Source: Cylicocyclus nassatus
Lineage: Eukaryota; Nematoda; Chromadorea; Rhabditida; Strongylidae
DNA: 64,000 bases
NCBI GenBank assembly: GCA_958299035.1
Contig: CATQJL010000001.1
Span: 15,450,305 to 15,514,304 of the forward strand
Reading direction: 5' to 3'
The notes under the pieces were generated by a model that was given only the letters and a program-made list of their open reading frames with translations, ran no database searches and was not told the DNA's origin. Within the stretch, counting starts at the first letter, position 1, and every line of letters starts with the position of its first letter. The position numbers were made by a program, and so were the translations under genes. Positions 1 to 11,787 of the stretch are shown piece by piece.

Positions 1-3000
1 CGATTTTATAGCACATGTACGCTAGTTTAAAAAAAATCCGTTACCCCCTTCCCCCGGTCCGCCACTGAGAACTAGTCACTTAGGGAATTGCGCGAAGATT
101 ATTGAATTACGTTAGTTTATGAGCCAGTCTGCTGTGCAACACAAGACTTTTGCAGTTTTTATGATTTCTGTATATATACTGCACTTTTCAGCCAACTGTT
201 CCCGTACTCACATAAGAAAAAGAAAAATCGAAAATCAAGGAAACTGGCTATAACAGCGCACTTGTCACCACAAACTTCATAATTCTGCTGTAACAACAAG
301 ATGAGCAGGATTTTAAATCAGTGAATAATTACACATTTTAAGTACTTTGATAGGATTCAATTTGGATCTCGTTAGTGCATTTTCAGGCTGTAAAGTCTCA
401 CTTCATACTGCATTGGTAATCCTGTTCATAAATATGATACTATCTACTAGATTGGCTAAAAAGTAAACTTGGTCGTTTTTAGCAATTTGTAGAATTGTCG
501 CAGATCAGGTTTTGTTATATATACGTTATATCATTGGAAAGAGCAAACCAAGGAGAATTGGACAATTGACTCTGTTTTCTCAGAAATAAATTTTTCTGAT
601 AACGATATGGTGCAAAGAAGAATGATCAGGTTCCCCTAAATTTTCGGAAAGTCAAGGTCCTATAAATGAACTGAAGTCAGGTGTAAAATGGAGATTCGGT
701 ATTCATACGAAAACTCCAACCATTTGCATGACCACAGATGGTCAAATTCGAGCGATTTGGAATGCCCAAAATTTGAGTTCCACGCGCGAGTGCCTGGAAA
801 TTTCACCATTTTAGCTGCCGAAAATCATCAATTTCATCATTTCATCAATTCGTGCGAAAGTGGTCTTCAAGGTATATAGAAACGTAGAAAATTTGTTAAT
901 CATGATGAAGTGATGATTTATGACAGTTTTAGATATATTGAAGGCATTGGCTCGGTCTTCGACTGGAAATTTTTTGGCTTAACTCGGGTAATCCGACGCG
1001 CTATTTCGAAGATTCCCTTTAGAGAGCGCGAAAATGGCAAAAACCAGCTTTTCTCAACACTCCTCAATTGAATTTGGACGATTAGAACGGTCGCCATGGC
1101 TAGATAGGCAGAGTCGTCGAACCCACATATCACAACATTGCGCATAATGCCTCCAACTGTGGACAGGAAATTAAGGGCAGTTTTCTTGAGCAGCATGCCG
1201 TGCGCTCGAAACATGTTCTGTTTCCACTTGGTGTGAGCAACGTACCTTATTATAAATCCGTGAGGATAGGGGAACGAACTCCGCCAGTTTGAAGCGCCTC
1301 CGCGGACTACTGGTCCAGCACCAATCCGTGATGTTCACCCGAGCCACTGCCTTCAACCGCAATTTTAGAGTTGTTAACTCAAGACCAATTTCGTTGAAGG
1401 AGGAAATTCCTGGATCGCTTGTGCCTTCTTGGGCAATTTTCTATGTAGCTTCATAGGGGCCTGCTATAATACAGCATAAATCACCATTCTCAATATGGGT
1501 GGGCGATGCCTTTCGTCAAGGGATTGAAGGAGGGAGCGCAGAATTTCCAAATGAAGGAGCTTGGCGTCATCAACGCTCTTCGAAAAAATTTTTTGGAGTT
1601 CCTAATCTAAAGTGGATCTGTAACGCCGAAATCTTCAAGCAAGAGGTCGTTGCAACAGCTACAAAGCTAGGAAATTTCAAAAATATCTGAAACTTTCGGC
1701 AGATTTTTTTAACCATGAAGTTTTTGACTAATTCTGAAATTTATGGTAATCCTGCGCTGCAATGATATGATTTTGGTATGTTGTTGAATGTCATAACCTC
1801 ATTATTTCTTAAGCTGCGACACTCTGCTTTCACATTATATGGGAAAAATTCAGTGCATACACATCATTTATGTTTTTGAGTGGTGAATCACAAAATGAGA
1901 AAAGAATCTTTGAACGAATCGTAGAAGTGAAAAAATTGTTAACGAGTGATATTGGCATGTAGTTCTTGCTTTAGAATTTTCTGAAAACTATGAGATTTAC
2001 CCTAGTTTTGATTTTATACTTTGTAATATTAACATACCCTTACTCGGCATATTAGATCGCGAATTTTCAAAAAAATTGAGCATTGTGAACTTCGAAAATC
2101 TATACAAGCTACTGTGGCTCCGTCCTTTGAATTTAAAGGTTTATAGTCAAAAATTATCTCACCCTTTAGTTGACGAATGGACCTCATGCATCAAATCATT
2201 TCAACTACATAACTCGCCATTACAAATGTGTACTAAAAACATTCGTTTTTGAAATATCGATGAGACGTCAACGATCTTAATGTGCACTATTTTCATCTTA
2301 AGTACAAAATTTAAACAACAAGGGTCTCTCCTGTTAAATCGTCATTGCTTCATATGGATACAACAGAGATAATATTTCAGTGAAATCCCTGAATTTTGGC
2401 GAGATAAAAATTCTATTCATACATATGATTATGGCAAGCTGTGTTGGAAAGAGAAATCTAAAGCACAGAAAACGTCCCTTCAGCTCCTATGAGATTGTTC
2501 TTGTTCTTCGAATTGTTTTCGAAATTTCGCTCGCACCATCTCGCGAATCATATCGGCGCATTGGCCCTGGAAAGTGTTGTTCTTTGATCATTTGTTTTTA
2601 CTTAGCCTTACTTTATGATGTTAGCTCACCTTGAACCCCTTCACTCGCCCTCGAAAATCACCTGATATGCACATTTGGTTGAACACCTGAAAAGAGAAAA
2701 GATCGGAGAAGTTCTATTTAGCAAAGGCATTGTTGTAAAACTGTTAGTCGTGATTGATTGTCTGAGAAATCCCTTATAGGGAGATCGGGAAGGACAAGTC
2801 AGCAAAATACTAAACTATTAAAAACTGGTAGAAGTAAAAAATTGAGATTGATTAAGAAAGAGGGAAAGCTACCCATATGATAGTCAAATAGGCGACTGAC
2901 AATATATTAGGTTGACTAATAAATAATTTCGATCGGTTTTGCGGCTCCTACAGATGCTGCAGACAATCTTTTGTCCAGTATTCGGTACCGCTGGAAAAAA

Positions 3001-3645
3001 TTATTTCAAGGAGAATCGCGACTTTAAAATCTGTTCGAGCAGCATTTATTTTGCAATGAAAGAAATTCAAAGAAGTGAGAAATTCCAGTTTTCTCATTGT
3101 GCGCAAATATGAGAAAATTTGGTTTTTTGGGTCAAGGAATTTTGAAACGGCAGATCAAAAGTTTTTTATAGTCGCTAAGTATAAGAAACATGTATGTATT
3201 CTAATACCAAATTGCTGTTCTCTACATCCATTAGAGCATGAGAACGAAGCTTTATAATTTGCAGATTTGAGCTTTTGAATTTTTAGCCATGTTGGGGCAT
3301 AACTGTCGCTTACTGATAATTTCAAATTCTGAATAGTTGATATGTGATAGAAGAAGCTTTGATCTACTTATCCACAAAATAAATGAATAAGGAACAAACA
3401 GGAAAGTTTTTGTGAGGATTTCCATGCCAAGACCAAGACGAAAAATTTTTTAGCCATTCCACCAATAATTAGAAGAGTTATAAATGACACTTCACTATTT
3501 ACGCAAGATCTCTTAAATAGGAAAAGTAGCAGCCAATACTGTAAACTCCTATGTCAATAAAGGTGGAACAAGAGGTCATGGATACTAGAGTTTGTGAAGC
3601 TTTATCGGCCAGAAAAATTTTTTCTAGTTTTTCTCCTCTACTAAA
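1..3645 (+). repeat. Segmental duplication, copy 1 (partner 24875-28010)
   Basis: This stretch is nearly identical, in the same orientation, to 24875-28010, with scattered substitutions and small indels. It begins at the window edge, so the true left end may lie outside. It ends at 3645, exactly where a Helitron 5' end starts. The main length difference is a mariner-like insertion at 2907-3465 that the other copy lacks. Short open frames (for example minus strand 918-1214, shared with 25877-26152) occur in both copies but carry no domain I recognise, and near-identity of the DNA alone is no evidence of coding. Bases 1269-1321 resemble one terminal arm of the MITE at 35706-35840. Confidence 0.9.
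2907..3465. mobile_element. Mariner-like MITE with an empty paralogous site
   Basis: The element starts TTAGGTTGACTAATAAATAA after a TA (2905-2906) and ends before a TA (3466-3467). The right end, read in reverse (TTGGTGGAATGGCTAAAAAA), is a diverged inverted copy of the left. The partner duplication at about 27830 runs straight through this point without it. There is no transposase. The TA target and TTAGGTTG terminus are typical of mariner-derived miniature elements. Confidence 0.75.
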
Positions 3646-4200
3646 TCTTATATATAAAGCTGAATGTCTGTTTGTATGTCTGTATGTATGTCTGTATGTC
3701 TGTCTGTCTGTACGTATGTTCCGAATAGAAAATTCCATTTCTGAACCGATCCGGACCAAACTTGGCACACATACACTTCGGCCCCAGGCGGGTGTCATAG
3801 GCTACTTTTCGTATCGATCGATATCGATTTTATCGATTTTTATCGATTTTTTTGCTGAGTTTACCTACGGGGCTGGGAGTTGGCACAGGGGGGTAATCGA
3901 GTATGGGGATTCCGAATCAATATTGGTTTTCAGGATTATCGATTACTTTTATCGATTTTATCGATTTTTTTGCAAAGTTTGAGCTACGGGGCTGGGAGTT
4001 GGCACAGGGGGGTAATCGAGCATGGGGATTCCGAATACAATATTGGTTTTCAGGATTATCGATTACTTTTATCGATTTTATCGATTTTTTTGTAAAGTTT
4101 GACCTGTGAGGCTGGGAGTTTGCACAGGGGGTAATCGAGCATGCAGATTACGAATACAATATTAGTTTTCAAGATCGTCCATTACTTTTATCGATTTTAT
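3646..4200 (+). mobile_element. Helitron-like element, 5' end and repeat body
   Basis: The 5' terminus TCTTATATATAAAGCTGAAT follows an A and is identical to the start of the complete element at 53619. A (GTCTGTAT)n tract and a conserved block around 3718-3800 (AACCGATCCGGACCAAACTT) follow, also shared with 53619 and 54041. The body is three ~119-bp tandem repeats. No 3' hairpin plus CTAG end is visible, so the element is 3' truncated. It is non-autonomous with no helicase. Confidence 0.75.
3806..4200 (+). repeat. 119-bp ATCGAT-rich tandem repeat, three units
   Basis: The block GGCTGGGAGTTGGCACAGGG recurs near 3870, 3989 and 4109, a period of about 119-120 bp, followed each time by a TATCGATTTTATCGATTTTT tract. 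The same unit, diverged, is repeated in the Helitron remnant at 54100-54420. Units 1-2 and 2-3 are close in sequence, so the array expanded locally. Confidence 0.85.
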
Positions 4201-4629
4201 TTTTTTTCATGAGCCTTGAATACAACAAGAGCCTTCTTATTTTTGATTTAGCGGTTATGGGATTAGTCCAAAAAGCTCTTAGATGTGTTGCTTAGAAATT
4301 TGATGCTTTGGCTCCAGAAGCTAACACCAGCTGCAAGTGCGTCAAGTACCAATTTGCGAAGTTGGCAACTACGGAGCATTATGGTTTAGTGATTTTCATT
4401 CCTCACTGTGCTCCTCGTTGGTTGTGAAGTCGAGTATCAAGCAAATAAAGTGTAAGCACCACCTACTGTCAGAGCTTGGCACGAAGCAGCTTTTCGATGC
4501 AAAAAAAAGAAGCCCCTTCTCACTCTCGCAGAACTCTACGAAGCCCCTTTGACCCCCTACTCAAAATATCCGAGTGATTGAAAAAACGAAATGTAGAAAA
4601 AAACCAAATTTCGGTCTCATAAAAAGGAC
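4201..4629. other. Unassigned interval
   Basis: This holds AT-rich sequence between the Helitron repeat array and the triplicated segment. I see no supported coding region, and the short open frame at 4337-4552 has no recognisable domain. Confidence 0.5.
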
Positions 4630-6790
4630 AGCTTTTTTGCTTTTTGTCCAAAAAATGATATCCAGCTTGCTTATGAGCCACCCGTGCCAAGCTCTTTCTC
4701 CTGAAACCGGAAAATTTTTATAGAGCACTTATAAAGTGGCTGACCAAAAATGGCAGAAACGCTTGAAAGTTACTCATTTACAAAGAAATCCGATGTTGTA
4801 ACGGCAAATCTACTTTTTGAATAAATCTTGGAGTTCCTCGACAGTCTTGTTTGCTATAATATGATATCATGACACATCGAACTTAGCTTTTTTCGATACT
4901 GAGTTGACCCAACCTTAATTCTAGCAAATTAGGCCGTCAAGTACTTTCCACGCAACGCTGGAAATTTTGAGGAGCACCTCTTCTCAATGGAAAGGCCCAT
5001 CATGTGATTGAACAAAACAAATCCAAGCCACTTTCTCTATCGAGCCTTTGAGCTAAAATACTTTCAATTTCGATTGTGCACTCGCATGCATGAAGCTGGT
5101 ACTGAAAAGATAGGAGGAGCTTATAATATGCAAATGTGTGTTGCAGCATGTGGGAGTTCCAATGCGTTTACGGAAAGTGGAGTTGTGAGCTCGATCAAAA
5201 TCACATATTTTCAATTTTTTGGCCTCTATTTTTGTAAATATCATCATTCATGCCCGCGCCCAATGGTCTTGTTGAGTTCGCTTTTCTCTATTCAACGGTG
5301 TGCTTGTGACGAATGCCTTACTTTTTATTTCCATAGTGAAACTTTGCCTGAATGCAAAGTTCAAAGACTTTTTTTATTAGCTTCACGGGGTGAAGCAAGC
5401 TATACGATATAATAATTGCGCAATTACACTATTTTCAGACGGCCAACTATAGTCAAACGATCTATACTTTTGGGACACTCTCTATAACAATGATTAAAGG
5501 ACATCTTCATGGTGAAAGATTAACTCATAGACAGAAAGTAAAGCAGTCATGATGGATCGATTTGTTGATAACCGATCAGCCAGGACGAACGCGGTTGCCG
5601 TTGAAGTTTACATAATAAGGTCCACCACCTGAATAGGACGCAGAGCATAACCAATGATACTTCTTCTAGAATTTAGATTGCAATAAGCCCACCTACGTAT
5701 ATACGGCCCTCAACGCCAGCAATGAACATAAGAACAACTATTAGGTAATTAAACATTGCAATCATAATGCTTAAAGGACTGAAAAAAGAAATTAGTAAGA
5801 CAAATTGCACAGCTTCAAATAAAAATAGAGCCTTGTGAGAAGGATTTTGATTTGGCTGATGTACACTGAGATTGGCAGCTGATACATGAATGGCGAAAAA
5901 ATTTTTTTGGCTCCGAATTCTTTGAAGCAGAAGAATTCATTTCTAGCTATCAAATTAAGCACCAATTCTCTTTAGGTATCTGGAATTTTTCCGACAAATT
6001 CCTCTGTTCAAGAGCTATAATCAAGAGCAACTGATTGTTCAATAACAACGTAAAATTGGATTATATGCCAGGAGAAGGAGAGAGAGCGCATGCCTCAGGA
6101 AGTGGCGCACTGAAAGATCATACAAGTGCGATGCTATTTAAGTGACCTATGCGATCATTATGCCATTTTGTGATTCCCATCACATCAACAACATTAGAAA
6201 CCATTTGAAGTGTTCCTTCGCTTAGCAAAAGCATGTACATTACGAAATCCTAATCAGGTCCCTCACTGCTTCAAAATGCATTGCCACGCTGAACCTTTAT
6301 TCCTATTATAGGCCTAATGCCTTCGAAAGATAGCTGAAACATATTCCTGCACTAAAAAGTTTACATCAACAGTTTGCAGTTTTGCTTTGGTTTTCAATCT
6401 TATGCTTTATGCCTTTTTGAAACACAACAAGTTTGTGTTCCTACACAAGAGTAGTTTGGATTTTGAATTTCATAATAAAGTTCTAAATACAACTAAAGAA
6501 GTATAATACAACTCTAATAAATGCAATACAACATACCAAAATACTTCAAAAGCTCGTTCAAGGGCTTCCCCGCAAATTTCTTAGAATGATTATTGACGGG
6601 CACTCCAATTTCCATTGGCCAACGTCTCATCTTTACCTTGCCCAGCTTTGATTAAGTTTTAGAGTCACCTTCGCAACTCCAGACGAGTAAACTCCAGTAA
6701 CCAGCAGGTAAACCATTACCTACCAAACACATGGAAGATTTCAATGGGAATCAAAACTCATTGCTTGCCAAAAATTTATACTGAAAAGTA
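4630..6790 (+). repeat. Triplicated segment, copy A (others 9770-11787, 42834-44741)
   Basis: Copy A is close to copy B at 42834-44741 and more diverged from copy C at 9770-11787. All three lie in the same orientation and carry the same minus-strand glycine-rich peptide gene remnant. Copies A and B continue together into the foldback beginning at 6901 / 44850, so those two come from one event later than the split from C. Confidence 0.88.
5576..5765 (-). pseudogene. Glycine-rich secreted peptide gene, copy A (decayed)
   Basis: On the minus strand an ATG at 5765 opens a classic signal peptide (MIAMFNYLIVVLMFIAGVEG) that stops about 30 codons in. A second reading frame then gives SIIGYALRP, a short Gly-Gly-Pro-Tyr-Tyr run and a stop near 5576. 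Compared with copy B, bases are missing in the Tyr/Gly run, which disrupts it, and the long glycine tail of copies B and C is lost. The signal-peptide frame and the mature-peptide frame are offset by one base, as in the other copies. Nematodes have many small secreted Gly/Tyr-rich peptides, some antimicrobial; placing this gene among them is inference from composition only. Confidence 0.5.
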
Positions 6791-7228
6791 ATAGGTCGTA
6801 CTAAAAGTAGACTCCATTTCCAAACAAATTGAGCTGTTCTCGTTCTCCTAATAGACCTAAGGTAACATTCGATAGAACAAAGCAAGGGCGCTTATATATT
6901 TTAGGTTGCGGTCATTAATTTGTCGCATTTTACATCCGTGAAAAAATACAACGAATGCATACAATGAGATTGTATGCGTATATAACATTGTTAGTAAAAG
7001 CAAGTAGGAAGTTCGTAATTTTTTCTTGACTGATTTCCAAGTTTTCTCTTTCTTAAACCTCGGCATTGTTATTGCTGTGTTAATAGGTGAGTAAGCCGAC
7101 CGAGGTTAGTAGTATACAAGTAACTAGTGGCATCGAAGGCTGCTCTAACATCCGCTCCCCGACGGTGGAGGAAGCCTTTGAAGAAAAAGACTTGTTCGAA
7201 ACGTTAAGCTGTCACTAAGAAAGATCTA

Positions 7229-8376
7229 TTAGGTTGATGCATAATTCCTGCACCAAAATAGGTAAAGACTGCAATAATCTGGAATAATCCTATATCCCAG
7301 ATAGGATTCGATATATCAGTGGATAAAGCAAACCTAGCTCTACAAGATAGTGCTTGAAGTTCTGCAGCAGCTTTGATCCAAGCGAAGATTGAAACCAGAA
7401 ACAAAAAAGATCCAAGCGTCCAAAGAACCAGGAAAAAATTGGAAGTCCTTTCAGAAAAACCCTTCAATATTCCTAACTTGCTCATGCATTTCATTTCGTA
7501 TAAGACATTTTTCTATGCAGTTGCTGTATTATTCTCTCAGCTAAGTTGGGAAAACGAAGCTTTTCACGTTTTTGCCAAATTAGTGCTGAGGTGTTCTAGC
7601 ACTATCAGTTGTATAGTACATGCCGTTGGCAGTGAAACTTTAGATTTTCAGCCTTCTAGAACAGCTAGTTCACGGGAAATGAGAATCTAGCTCTCTTTAT
7701 CCAAATTTTTTTTGCCTAGTTGCAGTTCAATATTTCTCGTAAATCAGCTGCTGTAAAAAGCTAAAAATTCACACTCACGCTTCTTAGGCCCCGGTCAGAC
7801 TTCACGCGACTTAATCGTCGCGGCCAAATCGCCAAGATTTCCATTCATTTTCATTTCACATTCAAAATTTCGGGCTGGAAAAGTATCACAACCGAATGCA
7901 AGTTGATCGTCATGGAATGATGTTGTAACAGTTGTCTCGTCGCGACTCAGTCGCGACGATCAAATCGCGTGAAGTCTGCCCGGGGTCTTACACAACTGTC
8001 AGTGCTAGAACATCCCAACATGATCTTGAAAAAAACATGAAAAACTTCATTTCCTCAATTTCTAGCTGAGAGAAATATGGAGCAACTGCTCAGAGAAATG
8101 TCTTATACGAAATGAAATGCATGAGCAAGTTAGGAATATTAAGGGTTTTTCTGAAAGGACTTCCAATTTTTTCCTGGTTCTTTGGACGCTTGGATCTTTT
8201 TTGTTTCTGGTTTCAAACTTCGCTTGGATCAAAGCTGCTGCAGAATTTCAAGCACTATCTTGTAGAGCTAGGTTTGCTTTATCCACTGATATATCGAATC
8301 CTATCTGGGATATAGGATTATTTCAGATTATGGCAGTCTTTACCTATTTTGGTGCAGGAATTATGCATCAACCTAA
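7229..8376. mobile_element. Mariner-like foldback MITE, ~400-bp inverted arms
   Basis: TTAGGTTGATGCATAATTCC starts at 7229 after TA (7227-7228). Its inverted copy ends at 8376 before TA (8377-8378). The arms are nearly identical for about 290 bp and recognisably related for about 400 bp, leaving little unique centre. The centre carries a 201-bp Harbinger-like MITE. Each arm has an open frame of ~95 codons with hydrophobic stretches; because they are inverted copies of one sequence, I treat them as incidental. Confidence 0.85.
7787..7987. mobile_element. PIF/Harbinger-like MITE with TTA target duplication
   Basis: The inverted ends are GGCCCCGGTCAGACTTCACG on the left and GTGAAGTCTGCCCGGGGTC on the right. 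They are flanked by TTA at 7784-7786 and 7988-7990. The related copy at 45731-45745 reads CGCTTCTTACACAACTG with a single TTA, a perfect empty site. A 3-bp TTA duplication with GGCC-type termini is the signature of PIF/Harbinger transposition. No coding capacity. Confidence 0.9.
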
Positions 8377-8495
8377 TAGATCTTTATTAGTGGCAACCTA
8401 ACATTTCGAAACAAGTCTTCTTCAAAGGCCTCCTCCACCGTCGGCGCAGGGATATTAAGGCGGCCGCCTTCGATGCCACTAGTTACTTGTATCTT

Positions 8496-9345
8496 TTAGG
8501 TTGGTGCAAAAAGAATAGCCGATTTTCCAAGCCTTTTTTCAGGGCAACTTTTCCCCATCAATTCTTCTTCTTTACAATAGATGTGGTAACCATCGCGATG
8601 CAGTTTTTATGCTCTATCTAATGGTGCTTAAAACGGGCTCTAATCCTCATTTCTTGTAAAGTTACTGAGCTTCAAATAACCGCAACCGCAATAAATTCAG
8701 AATTTCATTGCTTTCACTTTCCGGCCAGAATTCAAGCGCGTATTAATGGGATTTCTTCGAAAATTTAGCTATTGTATGTAATAGAAATTGTCTACATTAT
8801 GCATACTTGACTGTGTTCTTTGAGGCTATCCAGACTGAGATATCGGCGCCTAAACATGGGTAGCTGTTGTTTTCATTTTATGACCCATAATTTTCTTCTG
8901 AAGAAGTCAATCGCCGAAGCTTTGCTCAATTCTGTAAGCGTAGGGCTAGGGCATCCTGTTAGCAGCTTTTGCAACATCCAGCTGTTTAGTACCTAGAAAA
9001 TCAAAAAATTCTATATTCGGGACTTTGAGGCACACTGAAAAAATGTTCAAAAAAGTGAGAAATTTCAAATTTCAATTTTTTTTCTTTTTCGCAAATTTTC
9101 TGTCCGAATTCTTTTTATTGCTTTTGTACTACTGGCTTGCGGCTACAAGATAGGCTACTTAACATTTATCAATCCTTATTTTTCTGCCCGTTCGTGATAT
9201 GAGTATAAATAAATGTGCGCTGCATTGCAGAAGGTTTGCTGCTTCTGATAGTTTTTACCGCATTCGGAAGTGTGAATTCTTCCAAAAGTTATAGCACGTC
9301 AAAATGAGAATTCGCAAATCGGCCATTCCTTTTGCACCAACCTAA
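8496..9345. mobile_element. Mariner-like MITE (TTAGGTTGGTGC ends)
   Basis: TTAGGTTGGTGCAAAAAGAA at 8496 matches the inverted right end at 9345 over more than 25 bp, followed by TA. It interrupts the right arm of the larger inverted repeat; the uninterrupted sequence is the left arm at about 7095-7125. It is non-coding. Confidence 0.85.
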
Positions 9346-9769
9346 TACTAACCTCGGTCGGCTTACTCACCTATTAGCACATTACACTAACAATTCCGAG
9401 GTTCAAGAAAGAGGAAACTTGGAAACCAATTGAGAAAAAATTACGAACTTCCTACTTGCTCTTACTAGCAGTGTTATATACGCATACAACCTCATTGTAT
9501 GCATTCGTTGTATTTTTTCACCGACGTAAAATGCGAAAAATTAATGAGCGCAACCTAAATATAGAAGCGCCTTAGTTTCATTTATATAGCTGTTTATACA
9601 AATCCTTGGAAATATACCTTGAAAGTATAGTTTCTGTATGTGTTGTCATCAAAAACACGTCTTTCACAAAATTGCCCTAAAAGCGACTTTTTTGTTGTAT
9701 CAGCCTATGTTCCTTGCAACTGTTCCCTTTCAACTGTATCAGAACCAATTTAAAAAACTTTCGGTATTA

Positions 9770-11787
9770 GAAAAAATATCTTCTTTGTTTTTGTCCCATA
9801 AACGATATCCAGCTTGCTTATAAGCCACCTGTGCCGAGCTCTGCTTCTTGTTTTACGAAAAGCGGAATATTCTTAAAAAGCACTTATGAAGTGGCTGACC
9901 AAAAATGGCAGAAACGCTTACAAATTACTCTATTACAAAGGAATCTAATGTTGTAACGGCAAATCTACTCTTTTGATGAATTGAAGTTCCTCGACAGTTT
10001 TGTTTGCTATAATATGATATCATGCACATCCAATTTAGCTTATTTGACACTGAGTTCCCAACCTGAATTCTAGCAAATTAGGGCGTCAAGTACACCCCAC
10101 ACAACTTTTGGAAGTTTTGAGGAGCACCTCTTCTTAATGGAAAGACACTCATATGATTGAACAAAGCAAATCCAAGCCACTGTTACTCTCGAACCTGTGA
10201 GCTAAACACTTTCAGTTTTGGTTGTACGCTTGTATGCATGTAGCTGATAGTGAAAGGATGGGGACTCTAAAGTCAATAGAGCTTACCCTTTATCTTGTCT
10301 TTCTTGCTATTTAACCCGGACTTCCATGGAACTTGTACATACTAATATGCAAATGTATATTGTAGCATTTGGGATTTCCAATGCGTTTACGAAATTTGGA
10401 ATTCTGAGCTCGGTCAAAATCCCATATTTTCAATTGTTTGACCTCTATTTTTACAAAAAATTATCATTCATGCCCGCTCTCAAAGGTCTTGTAGAGTTCG
10501 TTTTTCTCTATTTAACGTTGTACTTGTGACGATCCCACTTTTTACTCTCATAGTAAAACTTTGTGAATGCAGCGTCTAAAGACTTTCTCATTAACTTGAC
10601 GAGGTGAAGCCAGCTATACAATATAATATAGTAATTGCAGGACTACATTATTTTCAGATGTTCAGATGGTCAATATGGTCAAACAATCTATACCTTTGGG
10701 ACCCTATATAACAATGTTTACTGTATAACAATGATTAAAGAACAATAATTAATCTTTATTGTGAAAGATTAATTTATAGACAAAAGGTATAGCAATCGTG
10801 ATGGATCGATCTGTTGATGACCGATCAGAATAAACGCATGCCACCGTATTTTCCACCGTAACCCCCAAAAGCTCCAAAGGAAGTTCCAATGCCTCACCAT
10901 GCATTCCACCTGAATAGTACCTAGAGCACTAGCCAACGATACTTGAAAAAATCAGACTGCAATAAGCCCATCCCCGAACATATTGCTGTTAACGCCAACA
11001 ATGAACATAAGAGCAACTATGAGGTAATTGAACATTGCAATCATAATTATGGGACTGAAAAAAAGAATTTAGTAAGATAAATGCCACCACAGCAAATAAA
11101 AATATAGCCTTGTAAGAAGGATTTTGATTTGACCCATGTACAATGAAATTGGCAGCCGACATGAATGGTAAAAAGAATTTAGCTCCGGATTCTCTAATGG
11201 AGAAGAATTTATCTCTAGCTTGCAAATTATGCACCGATTTCTCTTTAGGTACTGGGAACTTTTCCGATAGATTTCCTTGTTTAAGAACTATAATGAAGAG
11301 CAACTGATTGTTCGATGACATAAAGTTAAATCATATGCTAGAAGAAGGAGAAAGGCCGCACGCCTTAGAAAGTGTAGCACTGAAAGACCTTACAAGTAGG
11401 ATGCTATTTAAGCTGCTCTATGCAATCATTATGCCCTTTTGTAATTCTTACCACATTAATAAGATTAGGGGCCCATTTAACGTACCCCATCGCTCAGCAA
11501 AATTTGTTACGAGATCGCGATCAAGTGCCTCACTACTTCAAAATGCATTGCCAAGCTGATGAACCTTTTAGTATTCCTATTATAGACCTAATGCCTTCGA
11601 AAGATGACTGAAACATAGTGCTGCATTAGAAATTCCGCACTAACAATTTGCAGTCTTCCTTTTTCTTTCAGTTTCATGCTTTATGCCATTTTGAATAAAA
11701 CAAATTTGAGTTTCTACATAAAAGTGTAAGTTTGGATTTTGAATTTTATAATGAAGTTCTAAATACAAGAGAGATATAATACAACTA
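9770..11787 (+). repeat. Triplicated segment, copy C
   Basis: This is the diverged third copy of the segment at 4630-6790 and 42834-44741, same orientation. It ends at 11787, where a mariner-like foldback begins. Divergence is much higher than between copies A and B, so this is the oldest split. Confidence 0.85.
10825..11044 (-). pseudogene. Glycine-rich secreted peptide gene, copy C
   Basis: An ATG at 11044 on the minus strand opens a signal peptide (MIAMFNYLIVALMFIVGVNS) that stops after about 30 codons. Further on, another frame reads GIGTSFGAFGGYGGKYGG and stops at 10825. This glycine/tyrosine tail is longer and more regular than that of copy A. Upstream of it the frame carries a stop and shifts, so a single continuous protein cannot be read without splicing or repair. 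Signal-peptide residues are well kept among all three copies while the mature part changes quickly. That suggests former selection on secretion and a fast-evolving peptide, but the copy appears broken. Confidence 0.5.

Larger units (their letters stand above)
6901..9558. mobile_element. Large nested inverted-repeat (foldback) element
   Basis: The outer arms are 6901-7228 and, inverted, 8377-8495 plus 9346-9558. The terminus is TTAGGTTGCGGTCATTAATT on the left, and its inverted copy ends CGCAACCTAA at 9558. The left half is also present at 44850-45801 in copy B. Three other elements lie inside: a foldback at 7229-8376, a Harbinger-like MITE at 7787-7987 and a mariner-like MITE at 8496-9345. 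Inverted similarity continues a few tens of bases beyond the stated ends, so the outer boundary is approximate. Confidence 0.75.

Noticed and set aside
918..1214. A 98-codon minus-strand frame, also present at 25877-26152
   Set aside because: It is shared only because the DNA is duplicated. The NVVICGFDD stretch faintly recalls mariner transposase but no other transposase motif follows.
8112..8401. Hydrophobic open frames, also at 7204-7494 and 45153-45443
   Set aside because: They are inverted copies of the same foldback arm, with no start or splice context and different frames between copies.
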